DNA from: Rutidosis leptorrhynchoides
Lineage: Eukaryota; Streptophyta; Magnoliopsida; Asterales; Asteraceae
DNA length: 64,000 nucleotides
NCBI RefSeq assembly: GCF_046630445.1
Contig: NC_092340.1
Coordinates: 364,106,001 to 364,170,000 of the forward strand
Direction: 5' to 3'
Positions 22,895-35,300 of the stretch are shown here, piece after piece. Positions within the stretch are counted from its first letter, which is position 1. Each line of letters starts with the position of its first letter. The position numbers and the translations under genes were made by a program. The notes below the pieces were generated by a model. That model ran no database searches. It was not told the DNA's origin and saw only the letters and a program-made list of their open reading frames with translations.

Positions 22895-23580
22895 TTATAC
22901 AACGGCATAAATATTCCCTTTAGCTCGGTAACGTTTAGTCATTGGTTTTTGAACCGGTGAACGCGAATCTTAGATATGGATCCATAGGGTTTGACATCCC
23001 CACTCGGGCTAGTAGCGCTAGCATTTAACGGGTATTTAATACTTCGTATACATACGCACTTGCCAAGTGTACTTTCAGGGGGTATAAACGTTAAGTTAGT
23101 TACCAAGTGCCCACGGTTAAACATATACTTTATCATACTGTTTTGAAAAGCTCTTTGTAGCACTGAAATCTCGTGGGCTACCTTACATTACTGTTATACT
23201 TAAACTATAGCTCACCAACCTTTGTGTTGACGTTTTAAGCATGTTTTTCTCAGGTGCTTAAGGTTGCTTCCGCTGTGTACTAGTCATGCCTCATAGACTC
23301 CCGCTGTGCTTTACTAGAGATGTCACCGCATGAACTACTTTATCTTGCATTCAAACTTTAATACATTTGAACCATGATTTGTAACGACCTGAGGGTCACG
23401 TACTATTTCTAATTGCTTCTGTTCATTGAGGCATAATTTTGGGTGTAAAACAATTGACGTTGGTTATGACGTCAGCTTTTATCAAGAATGCAAACTTGTT
23501 TTGAAAATGCATATAGTGTTTGACCTTGTAATGATCCTGTTGTTGATGATTCGTACACGACGGTTTTGTACGGGGCATCA
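22895..23580 (+). repeat. T1 5' LTR, second part
   Basis: Continuation of the T1 LTR after element A, ending CGGGGCATCA at 23580 directly before the T1 PBS region. No gene is present; the minus-strand open frame at 22939-23163 is a chance frame. Confidence 0.8.
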
Positions 23581-23584
23581 AATT

Positions 23585-23596
23585 TGATATCAGAGC
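23585..23596 (+). other. T1 primer binding site (initiator tRNA-Met type)
   Basis: TGATATCAGAGC resembles the TGGTATCAGAGC site of plant Ty3/Copia elements (used intact by D at 33277), with one mismatch. It lies four bases after the LTR end. Confidence 0.75.
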
Positions 23597-23919
23597 ATTG
23601 GTTGTGGGGAATTAGGATGCATTAGTGAGTCTAAGACCGACCCGAGTAGGATTCACTAATAGGACTAATCTACAACTTGCTAGTTTACTTGTTTCCGCTG
23701 AACTAACTGCATGCTGCTGCTTACTTTTACTACTATATGCCGTATGCTATTGCATGATTTCACTACTGCTTGCTATTATCTGCTTTCGATTGCATGATAC
23801 TTGTCGTTATGGGCATGCTACTTACTGTTACACATGATCTAGATTGTTGTAGTTACTTGGCCTAATACGTGCTTGCTTTATGACTTACTGACATGGAAAA
23901 TTTATTTTTCCTTGTTCAG

Positions 23920-24795
23920 ATGTCGGATATTCCACCTGCTATCATTTTGGGCAGCGACACAGACACTTCAGCCACTTCACCTGCCACTGTTGCCGATCCC
24001 CCGATCCCGTCGGCGACACACTCTAGTGACCCAGGCGCTTCGTCCTCCGGAGCTAGTAGTCATGCGCCTGCCCAAGTAGGTACTGCAGACGGAGCCCAGG
24101 ACCTCCCGGAGATTCCAGCTCCACTTGCCCCGGTACCTCAGGAGCCACAGCACCATCCCTGTGGTGTTGTGATTCCTGCGTTATTTGGGGAAGGTCCATT
24201 CCGTAATCAGTATCGTCATTGGTGCCGACGCGCTCCTGATGGACGTTTGGTGCCGATCCCGCCCTTCAGATACTGACAGATGATGGCCGCCTGAGGAGAG
24301 CCAGTACAGCCACCCGTGCAGCCACCTCCACATGATTCAGATGACCCGTCATCCGACGACTCATCCACAGACGACTCTAGTGACGATGACTCCGACGAGG
24401 AGGACCCCGATGATGCACCTGTTCAGCCACCCTCCACCCCGCCGAAGAAGCGGTACCGTTTCGATGGTACCGTCATTCCAGGGCTCAACGAAGGTCGAGC
24501 ATTCACTGACGCATATGGTCGGCGTCATAGGGTTACCGCCCGTAAGCGGCTTGTGCCGTACCCTGCTGATCCCTTCATCCGTAAGCCTTACCGCTTCGCA
24601 GCCTCTACTTCTGGAGCCGGACCGTCTGCACCACCAGCTCCACCAGCACCACCCGTACTGACTGCACCGCCTGCCCCACCATCTCCCACTGTCGTGGAAC
24701 TGATGAGGGAGGTGGAGATCCTCCGTGCTCGGGTAACTGAGCTCGAGGACCAGATGTCCCACGTATTGGACATCCTACACCCACCATCACCGTAG
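23920..24795 (+). pseudogene. T1 leader ORF: acidic protein with a duplicated module and coiled coil, two stops
   Basis: This lies between PBS and gag, in one frame from ATG 23920 (MSDIPPAIILGSD) to TAG 24793-24795, about 291 codons, with two in-frame TGAs (24274-24276 and 24292-24294). The sequence has an S/T/P/D-rich acidic first part. A module GVVIPALFGEGPF...RLVPIPPFRY (24163-24273) is followed by a D/S-rich run and then a second copy of the module, GTVIPGLNEGRAF...RLVPYPADPF...PYRF (24466 to about 24597). A proline/alanine run comes next, and finally a heptad-like stretch VVELMREVEILRARVTELED (about 24694-24753) that looks like a coiled coil. I do not recognise the family. Element D has an acidic ORF in the same place (33451-33903), so this belongs to the retrotransposon rather than to a captured gene. 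Function unknown. Confidence 0.7.
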
Positions 24796-25089
24796 GGCTT
24801 TCGTAGTAGATTTCATTATGTAATCTAGTTGTAGTTTTATGTTTCACTTATGTATTGTACGAACCTATGCTGATGTATGCAACTTATTATTAATGAATGG
24901 AACTTTGAGTTATTTAATTCTTGCACGATGTTCTATTTACGTTACTGTATGATTCTGTGGTATTTGTACCTGAATTGCATTACTTAATAAACATGTGATG
25001 TGTTGATTCCATGTTGGTTGTTGTATACTATATTATTACTATTTGAATACTGGGTTTTGACTTGAGTCAAAATTTTTGTTTAGAACAGG
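24796..25089 (+). other. T1 spacer between leader ORF and gag
   Basis: AT-rich, no gene. It ends in AATTTTTGTTTAG immediately before the gag region, a good-looking 3' splice site. D has a similar pyrimidine-rich ...TTTCATTAG just before its gag ATG. Confidence 0.45.
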
Positions 25090-25263
25090 ACGGCCAACGG
25101 ACGATCCACACCTACCGCAGCCCAAATCGAGGATATGATCAATGAACGAGTCACCGCAGCTTTAGCGGAAAGGAACCTCCGAGCTCCACCACCACCGCCA
25201 CCGGTTATCCCGCCCATTCGTAATGGGTGCACGTACAAAGAGTTCCAAAGCTGCAAACCCCAC
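25090..25263 (+). pseudogene. T1 gag, N-terminal fragment (5' of insertion B)
   Basis: In frame from ACG at 25090 (probably a mutated ATG: ACG GCC AAC), it reads IEDMINERVTAALAE and then GCTYKEFQSCKP, aligned with D's gag (ELINQRV...[12 protein letters not shown]). The frame is cut at CCCAC by element B and resumes at 62821. An in-frame TAG (25081-25083) precedes the proposed start, so the initiation codon seems lost, or gag starts after splicing. Confidence 0.75.
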
Positions 25264-27251
25264 TGATGTCGTACGAGGTGTATATAAAATAGTTTATATT
25301 TTACTAGGAAAAACTATTAAATACGATACAATTTTACACAAGATATTTATTTATTTATAGAATGGATATACTTAAACCTTGCTACAACACTTATAGGCAG
25401 TGTACCTAATCGTACAGTAGTGTAGTTTTTAGTAAGTCCGGTTCGTTCCACAGGGAAATCTTTAAACAAAGCTCAACGCTATATTAGTTTACTTTTATAA
25501 AAATACAAATATATATATAAGTAATATTATTATTATAAAGGGGGGTTTTTACCGTTTAATGACCGGTTTGTCGATTTTAAGATTTTAGTCGCAGTTAAAA
25601 CCTAATGTAAAATATAAAATAAATACAAGACTTAAATTAAAGCGTAAAGTAAATAACGATAATGAAATTGCGAATAATAAAAGTGCGATAAAATAAAATT
25701 TCGATAATTAAAAAGTATGATAATTAAAAGTGCGATTAAATAACAATAAATAAAAGTGCGATAATTAGAAGTGCAATTAAATATAAAATAAAGGAAATTA
25801 AATATGAAATAAAAGAATTATGCTTATTTAAACTTCCGTAATCATGATGTTTGACGTGTTGATTTTAGTTTTATGCCCATGGGTTAATTGTCCTTTGTCC
25901 TGGATTATTCAATATGTCCGTCTGGTTTTTGTCCATAACAGTCCATCAGTCATAAATATAAAGTGCGAGTGTCCTCGTCAAATTATTCTTATACCCGAAG
26001 TTAAATATTCCAACTAATTGGGGATTCGAATTGTAACAAGGTTTTAATACTTTGTTTAATGAATACACCAGGTTATCGACTGCGTGTAAACCAAGGTTTT
26101 ACCACTTTGTTAACAATTACACCAATTACCCTTGAATGTAATTTCACCCCTGTTTTAATTATTCTAGTGGCTATTAATCCATTCCCGTGTCCGGTTAAAT
26201 GAACGATTATTCGTACATATAAATACCCCGCCCATCGTGTCCGATCGAGTGTATATGGTAATTTATAGGGACGCCCAATTGTAAATCTTTATATTAACAT
26301 TAACAAACTTTCATTTAGTTAAACAAATATAAAGCCCATTAATAGCCCATAGTCTAATTTCCACAAGTGTCGTTCTTTTGTCCAAACCCCAATTATGGTA
26401 CAAAGCCCAATTACCCAATTTTAGTAATTAGCCCAACATTATGATTACTTCGTTTTAAATAAGCATAATAATAACTTAGCTACGAGACATTAATGTAAAA
26501 AGGTTGAACATAACTTACAATGATTAAAAATAGCGTAGCGTTACACGGACAGAATTTCGACTTACACCCTTACAACATTCGCTAACATACCCTTATTATT
26601 AGGATTTAAAATTAAAATTAAAATTAAAATATAAATTATATATATATATTACGTATATATTGAGAGAGAGATAGAAATAGAATATGAAATTTGATCAGAA
26701 TTCGGTTTGCTTTATAGCCAGAGTTGAAAATTGGGGCTCCGCGACTCGCGGCAAAATCCCCTTCAAACTCCGCGAGTCGCGGAGATAGAAATTACAGCTC
26801 AGTCCTTGGAGTTTTCTCTGCCGACGGTTTTTAATATATATATATAATATATATATAATTAATATAATTAATTATATATTATATTATATTTATATATATA
26901 GTTAACTTGTAATTTTTAGTCCGTTGCGTCGAGCGTTAAGAGTTGACTCTGGTCCCGGTTCCGGATTTTCGAACGTCCTCGCGTACAATTTAATATCTTG
27001 TACTTTGCGTTTTGAATCTTGTACTTTTGTAATTTCGAGACGTTTCTTATTAATTATTGGAACCTTTTTGATTATCTTTTGTACTTTTGAGCTTTTTGGT
27101 CGTTTGCGTCTTCAATTCGTCGAATCTGTCTTTTGTCTTCACCTTTTATTATACAAACGAATATCACTTGTAAATAGAACAATTGCAACTAAAAGCTTGT
27201 CTTTCTTGAGGAATAATGCTATGAAATATATGTTCGTTTTTAGCATTATCA
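25264..27251 (-). repeat. Element B 3' LTR
   Basis: 1988 bp. In minus orientation it starts TGATAATGCT and ends CGACATCA. It contains two CTCCGCGAGTCGCGGAG-type near-palindromes (26737-26751 and 26768-26784) next to a minus-strand TATA box (GCTATAAAGC, plus 26709-26718), a long AT microsatellite (26830-26902), and the block conserved with A and C LTRs (about 25373-25456). The + strand frame 26924-27268 is not a gene. Confidence 0.93.
26709..26784 (-). promoter_or_regulatory. Putative LTR promoter of B: GC near-palindromes beside TATA box
   Basis: On the minus strand the order is CTCCGCGACTCGCGGAG, a 16-bp spacer, CCGCGAGTCGCGGAG, then about 18 bp later GCTATAAAGC. The 5' LTR copy is at 62272-62348. 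The dyad/TATA arrangement resembles that of LTR E. Confidence 0.5.
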
Positions 27252-29330
27252 AATATTCCCACACTTGAGCGTTGCTTGTCCTCAAGCAATATTGTCTTGA
27301 AATACTAGAATCACTTCTTTATTCTTCACACTTTGTACATCAGTGATTTCTATACGGCGGTATAAACAATGGTAGTAACGATATGGTTTACAGTCCCACA
27401 TGACTATAAAAATTTAGATCCATTAAGGAAATTGGATCTTTATGAAAACATTTGATCTTTTGAAATCTAGTTTTTATCCTAGATAAGTTTTCCGGAATAA
27501 CCCTTTACCGGTGTTTGCAAAATATTTTTGTGGGTTTGGTGGGTTTCAGATTTGAAAATTTTAGCTCAAAACTTGCGGTTTTGTGTCACCCACTTGCTAA
27601 CCTTGTATTTGGAAAGCAACACGTCCAGTTTACTTGTTCCGTATATTACCTTTCGGCAAACTACCGTCCGGTTGTAAAGGAAGGCGTTGAACAAGCAACT
27701 GTTAAGGCAATGTCCCGTGACATGCTTTTGATTATGGTCTATAACGTGTCGGACGCAATTACTATCCTTGGTAGGAGCAATAGTAAAGCTCACCCTTATA
27801 ATTTTTTCGGTCTGGCACAAGGTCATGTCTTTGACCATGCTATGCAACCACCGTTCTTACGGTTGACACCCGATTTAATTCAGGTGACCTAATGAATTCC
27901 AGGTGAATTCCTAGGATTTTACGTTCAATGGTAATGAACGCATTGAAAATAGGGTTTTCAGAAAACAAATCGGTTTGTAATTTTGATCAAAATATTTTCT
28001 CGTTTAAGCTCGAGTTTAGATATCATCGAATTCCATGAGTTTGTAATTCTCAATCTTTAAGGTCAATCTCTAGGATTGAGTAATATCAGTCTTAAAAGCT
28101 GATTTTTAATCTTTAAGGAGATTATCCTTTCTGGGGATCTGATTCATTAGTCTTATCCAGCTAATTTGCACGGTGCCCCCCATTGTACGAGATAAATCCT
28201 TCTCATGGTTAGGATAAATCTGACCACTTGGCGACCCTGTTTAATGCTGAGGTCCGTGGATTTCCTGCTGATTTTAGTGATGACTTTTCTAGATTTTTCG
28301 TCAACTTACAGCTGGTCTGGACGACAACTTCATGACCTAAATCAAGAAGCGCGTGTCTTTTTCGGAAGACTTTACTTCCTTTTAATGATGGAATTGATTC
28401 ATCATGTAGATCCATCTCTTCTTTTCTTTCATCGGGTAAAACAGTTTAGTTTAGTCCAAAGCAAAAGTATTTTCAGTTATTTGTTACAGATATATGTGAC
28501 ATATGTTTAAAATAACTTGGTAAATTTTTCCACACTTGGCTTTTATTTTCCTTTTTATCGTCCTCTATTCCATTTTAAATGAATTTTAACATTTTAGTTT
28601 GTTTCTCAATTTATGTCCTTTCCGAGGTAACAATAATTTCGGTGTTAAAACCTAGTTTTATCGTTCATAAATATGTATAAACATGATTTGAATTCATTTA
28701 ATTGAAAATTTTGAAAAATTTTACTAGAATTGGGTAGTCAGTATATAAGACTAGGGCTGTTCTTTTTTTATCAGAGAGCACTAGATTCTAATACAACTAC
28801 TGCTTTACTAGTATTTTTAATGGTAACCAAGTGTATAAAGTAAAAAATTTTAAAATCCGAAAGAATTTAACCCCTTCCCACACTTAAGATCTTGCAATGC
28901 CCTCATTTGCAAGAAATCAGTAACAATTTAAATTATTGAGGGTGATTTGTGTGAAAATGATTAAATTTTTACCAAAGTTTCCAAATATATTGGCGTTTGT
29001 TTGCTGAATGATAAATGGTGCACATCATTTGTTCATTCCGTCTTGTTGTTATTTCACATATATTTTGCATCTTGTCGTCAAAATTAGTTGCTTTTGCTGA
29101 ACTTAATGCCAGTCTTTGAAAATGCGTTGTTTTACCCTGTTGTGTACATAAGATAAACTGCAAACATATATACATATTTTTGAAGTTTGGTATATTACCC
29201 CACATTCAAAAATTATTAAAATCTAAGAATAAAAGTTAGATAATTATAAAAATGATTACAATATTAACAAAAATATTAAATGTATCAATAATTACAAATT
29301 TCAAAATAATAAAAAAAAATAATAAGTAAA
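27252..29330 (-). other. 3' untranslated region of B
   Basis: Noncoding, homologous over most of its length to 50315-52630 of C. It contains the PPT (AAGTGTGGGAATATT on the minus strand) and hairpin TTGCTTG-AGGA-CAAGCAA (27272-27289). A second hairpin with stem TCTTGCAA/TTGCAAGA (28890-28914) lies next to AAGTGTGGGAAGG (28874-28885), and a block shared with A and C is at 29096-29120. The open frames on either strand (27515-27892, 28205-28510, 28969-29205) are not protein-like. Confidence 0.75.
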
Positions 29331-32300
29331 CTAAGGATGATATTGGTACCAATAGGGGTTCCAGGCATAACCATAAGTGCTATAGAATGCTTCGGCAGGA
29401 TCATACGTAGGATATGGTGGCTGCATCTCTATAGACCAAGGAGGGAAGACGGGTTTCGGTGTAGGAATATAGTTTCTACCTATATGTTGGCAATGCGCTA
29501 TGATCTGGTTCTGATGAACTTGCCAATCTTCAAATGCTCTCTGTCTAGCATTTTCGTATTCCTGAGAAGCTATAAACCTATGCATTTCTTGCATCTCATT
29601 CCCCCCTCCTACATTACCTTGCTGCTGGTTTCTCTCCACCTGTGGATGTCTACCATGGTATCGTACTGCGGCGTTATTCCGCCTCTTCAAAACTTTCGCA
29701 CCATGGTATACATTTAAACCTATAGTATCGCGGGGTTCCGGCTCTTCTAGTAATAATCCCCCCCGACTTATATCCACACCGAGATATTCACCAATCAAAG
29801 TAATAAAAATACCACCTCCTATTATGCTATGTGGTCGCATCCCCCGAACCATAGCTGATAAATAATAACCCACACAATATGGTATACTTACAGCGCTCTG
29901 TGGGTCTCGAATACACATATGGTAAAACAAATCCTGTTCATTTACTTTTTCCTTGTTTTTACCCCTTTGTGTAATCGAATTAGCTAAAAACCTATGTATC
30001 ACTCTTAATTCGGCTCTATCTATATCCAAATAAGAGTAGTTTCCCCCTTTGAAACGGTGATGGCTTGTCATTTGACTCCACACACCGTGTGTATCAAAAT
30101 TTTCATCTATCTTTCTACCATTTAGTATCAATCCTCTACAATCGGCAGACGCTAACTCCTCAGGCGTATATATACGTAAAGCCTGAGCCATGTCCAGTAA
30201 AGACATGTGGCGCATCGAACCGCCTAACAAAAATCTAATAAAAGAACGATCGATTAAACTAGCTACCCGATCATTCAACTCTATACTACATAACAACTCT
30301 TCACACCATACTTTATATACAGGTCTGCGTATGGTGAATAAACATATCCAGTCATTAAAAGAAGAATTACCATACCTCTGTACAAGTAATTCCCTAATTG
30401 GCCCGGCCAATTCTACAGCTTCTAAGGGTCCCCATTCTATGACCCTCGGTACCTCAACAACCTTGGAATGAAGAGTATGCAAACCCCGTTGATATTTTGG
30501 ATAATCTATCCAAAGTCTGTCAAATCTCAGGTTCGGGTGCAACTCTTCCAAATGTGTAACGACCCGCACTTTTTCGATCATTCTATACTTATAAGATTAA
30601 TATTTACATAAATTAAACCTTGCCAACATGATAAGCAATCCAAATTGTCGAGATTTATATTTCCGAAAAGAGTTTTACACAACGTTTGACCGTCTAGTTT
30701 GACCGATGATATCACGAACTATACAAAATATGATAATTATACGTTTGTGTATATATATGTATATATACATATTTAACATGATTAATGAATGTTTTAATAC
30801 CTCATTTTATATTAATAACAACAAGTTATAAGTATATTTTGAAACTACTAACTTAAGTTTTCAAAATGATAACAATACGTAACGTTACTTGACTTAAATA
30901 CTTAAGACATATAATGTTTATACATATATTGTATATGTAATGTATTTAATCACTTTTAAAGACTTAAATACATAAAACCATGTAAGTGTATTCACAAAAG
31001 ATAGCTATATTTGAATCCTCTTTCCATTTTTCACAAAATTTCCATACGTATACCTAGAGTATTTGTACTCGTATCATACCAAGCTTCTATACGTATTTAC
31101 TAATAGTAAATACACATCAAATCACACCTAATCAGCTGCTATTGTTGCCCTCATCAAGAGGGAATTCCTTTTTGACATTTACCATCAATAATTACACAAG
31201 ATTACAAGTAAGAATTTTGTTTTTGTCCATCCTTGGCCACGTTTTTAAGGAGGGATATGGATCCTCACTTTCATTCATTTTAACTTCAAATTTCCTAAGA
31301 TAAACACACACTCTCTCTTTACTCTTAAACTCCATAAACATTCAGCAACTTACCTTGAAGATCTAGCTTCAAAAACCATACTAAAACACCATAAGAAAAC
31401 CATACAAAAACACTTCAAGAAAACCTTCCAAGAACACCAACTTACTTCCAATCTTTCATCCACTTCTATCACCCTTTTGATTCTAGCTTCTTACTCCTCT
31501 TTTACAGCAAACTTATCCAAGGAACTTGAGGTAGAATCTATGTTCATAACCTTATTCAATTCATATATATATAGCTATCTTATTTTGTGGTACAAAAGTT
31601 TAACAACAAGAACATAGTTTGAATGTTTTCAAACTTGTTTGCAAACTAAATAGATCCTTCTAACTTAACTTTTAAAATACTTCAAGACATGTAACATAAC
31701 TTATTTATATGTTAATTTAACAAGGTAAAACTTGGTTTTTCAAAGTATAAGTATTTTTGGAAAAATGGTCATTAAATGATTTTGTTGTAACAAAATGTTT
31801 AACTTCATATGTTTCACTAAACTATCACCTATGCCGTATGATTTTGAATACAAACCAAGGTATTTACAGTTCATAGTCTTAGAGAAGAACTCGATCCAAG
31901 AAGATGGCAATTTGAATCAACGAAAACGGACTTGTAACGAAGAAACTATGACCGAAACAAAATTGGTTATCCAAGACTTAATTGACTTCGGGATTCATTG
32001 GAAAAATTTACATAAAATCACATCTTTATAAGATAACATGATATTTTATATATATGTACTTACAATTCAATTTTATATGGTTCAGGATCACCCGTAAACA
32101 ACACGAGAAGATTAATCATAAGATCCCATGATTGTACGCAACACGTCATTTGACAACACCGGTACCATGGGTCAAGATTAATCTCGACCAATACATATAC
32201 GATGGGGTTTTATTTATTTCGTTGGGGGTTTTGTTTATTGCGGGTATATTAAACATCTAAAAATGAACCATTAAAATTGAATTACTAACATCGGAATGCT

Positions 32301-35300
32301 AACTACGGACTAAGGAAATATTCAAAATATTAAAAGTATAACAAGTATATATATATATAACGTTTGTTTTAAAATGAAAACATATTGATATATTATATAT
32401 GGATAGGTTCGTGATATCAACCGGAAGACCGAGTCAAAATATATATATCATCAAGACAAGTGTGAGTATATAGTCCCACTTTTAAACTCTAAATATTTCG
32501 GGATGAGAATACATGCATTTTATGTTTTACGATATGGACACAAGTAACTGAAAAATATGTTCTACGTTGAGTTGTACCACTGGCATACTTCCCTGTAGCT
32601 TGGTAACTAATATTTACAGCGGTATTGTAAACGCGAATCCTGTTGATAGATCTATCGGGCCTGACAACCCCAACCGGACTGGACGACCAGTATTCAACGG
32701 TTGCACAGTACTTCGTTTTGTGACTACACTTGGTACGGTGTAGTAAGATTTCATATTAAAGGGAATATGCAACGTGAAAATGTTAAGTATGGTTACCAAG
32801 TGCTCAACTACTTAGAATACTTTTATTAAACTGTTTATATACGAAATCTTGTGGTCTATATATATATTGCTGCCGGCATTAAACCTATATCTCACCAACT
32901 TTATGTTGACCTTTTAAAACATGTCTATTCTCAGGTGATTTCTAAAGCTTCCGCTACATCATGTTGGATCTAACCAGGATCTTGCGTACGCATGTTTGTG
33001 TCAAAAATAAAACTGCATATCCGAGATGTTGTATTGTAAAATATGCTAGAAACCGTGTTGTTGTCATCATTTGTAAAGTTTGTAAGTCGAAGATTATCGC
33101 TAAACGTTAATCTTCTTTTTATTGTCTTAAGCTTGTAACAAAAATAATGGTTATGGTTTGTAATGTATAATATATGCAGTTTTCTTTCAAAAATGTCTCA
33201 TATAGAGGTCAATACCTCGCAATGAAATCATACGTTATCTAACGCGTTCTTATGGTTAAGGACGGGTTATGACATGTGGTATCAGAGCCAGGTTTGCATT
33301 AGTGTGTCTAACCAAGAAGTCGTTAGGATACATTAGTAAAGTCTGGACTTTGACCGGGTCTGATTTTAAAAACCATTGCTTATCACTGTTGGTTAAAAAT
33401 TTATATGTAAATATTATGTAAGTACTAATGGGTTAGTTGTTATGTGATAGATGTCGGGCTCGAAACTTATTATCACATTCAGCGACTCCGAATCAGAACC
33501 TTCATATGGTGTTCCAGTCATTAACATATCCGATGACGAAAGTGATATCTTTGGGGAAGACTCACAAATTCCGGATGAACCGACTATAGAGAACCCGGAA
33601 AGTGAACCCGAAGAGGAAAGTGAACCCGAGGAGGAAAGTGAACCCGAGGAAGAAATACAGGAAATTACAAAAGACGAGTTCGAACTAGGAAAGAAACGAA
33701 AGGCTAATGAATTAGAAAATCCAAATCCCGAGTTTAATGAGAATGATGTGGCACCAATTCCACTCAACACTACCACCCCTATCCCCGCTATTCCTATTAG
33801 TGCTATCCCGGCATCTAGTTCTTCGGCACCTCAGCCAAAACGTAGGGAGACAGCTAGGATTCGCGTTGGGGGATTCCCTGGACATAAATGTTTTGGGAAA
33901 TAGACCAAATGATGCGCTACCGTATTAAACCATGGAATCACATAATGTTTTGTATAATATCATTAGTGTGGTTTGTTTAAAGTTTGATGTAAGCATATGT
34001 AAAATAGCGAAGTATGAAATGCAATAATTTTCCATGGTTAAGTATTATTTAGATTGTAGTAATTGATTCTGTACTAAGCTATTAAGTATGAACATTAACG
34101 GGTAGGTACTACCCTAGATATAATTATAAAACGCTAATAAGAAGAAAAGGCTTTTATAATAATACCTGGTTCATATTATTAACAAGCTATAAATGTACTA
34201 TAAATACACACTACATCTATAATATTCCATGTGAATAATTATTTTCTTTCATTAGGAAATGGCGCGATTGAATCGAATGACGGAACAAGAACTCGAGGAA
34301 CTCATCAACCAGCGAGTGAACGACAGAATGTTATGGGTTGAGGCTGCAAGAGCTGCTGCAGTTAATCCAAATCCTCGTGTGGGGTGCACTTACAAAACTT
34401 TTCAAGCTTGCAAGCCCTCATCATTCAGTGGAACAGAAGGACCGATCGGTTTAACCCGATGGATAGAAAAGATGGAGACGGTGTTTAAAATCAGTGGTTG
34501 TGATGAAAAAGACATGACCAAGTTTGCATCGTGCACTTTACAAGATAGTGCACTCACATGGTGGAAGAATTATGTGAAGGCGGTAGGAGGAGATGTAGCT
34601 TATGATACTCCATGGGAAGAATTCAAAGCAATGATAATCACCGAGTATTGTCCAAGGAATGAGGTTATTAAGTTAGAAGATGAGTTACGAAGTTTGAAGG
34701 TGGTTGGTACTGAAATTACCAACTACAATCAGCGATTCATGGAATTGGTTTTACTATGTCCTGAATTGGTTCCAACCGAAGCACGGAAGATTGAAATGTA
34801 CAAAGGTGGTTTGCCCAGAAAGGTCAAGGCAAACGTTACGGCATCGAAACCTAAAACAATTCATGAAGCTATAACCATGGCGAACGAGCTAATGGATCAG
34901 GTCATTTTGGACAAGAAAGCATTCAATACTGAGGTGAAGGTATTGGGGAATAAGAAAAAGTGGAATGGAGGTTATGATCGAGGTAACCAACAACAACCTT
35001 ATAAGAAACAAGAAACCACGAAAGGTGCGGGTAGTGGTTCAGGCTTTGGTTACAAAGGACAAAGTCCTTTATGCAACCGTTGTCACAAACATCATTTTGG
35101 TTACTGTAGTGTGTTGTGCACTAAATGCAATAGACAGGGACATCTTGCTGAAGATTGTAAGGCTCTCGTTACAAATGCAAATGGTAACAAGACTCCTGCC
35201 ACCAATGCAAATAGAACTGCTTTGGCTAACATTACTTGTTTTGGGTGTGGAAAACAAGGTCATTATAAGAGCCAGTGCCCGAATCAGAATGGCGGACCTG

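Noticed and set aside
24361..24762. Minus-strand frames opposite the T1 leader ORF
   Set aside because: They are shadows of GC-rich, biased codons of the leader ORF on the + strand.
27515..27892. 125-codon + strand frame
   Set aside because: It lies in B's 3' untranslated region, antisense to the element. The homologous C region (about 50750-51060) does not keep the frame, and there are no protein motifs.
28209..28415. 68-codon minus frame repeated in C at 51376-51582
   Set aside because: Similarity is explained by shared descent of the 3' regions. It is short, without motifs and without a conserved context. A function cannot be excluded but is not supported.
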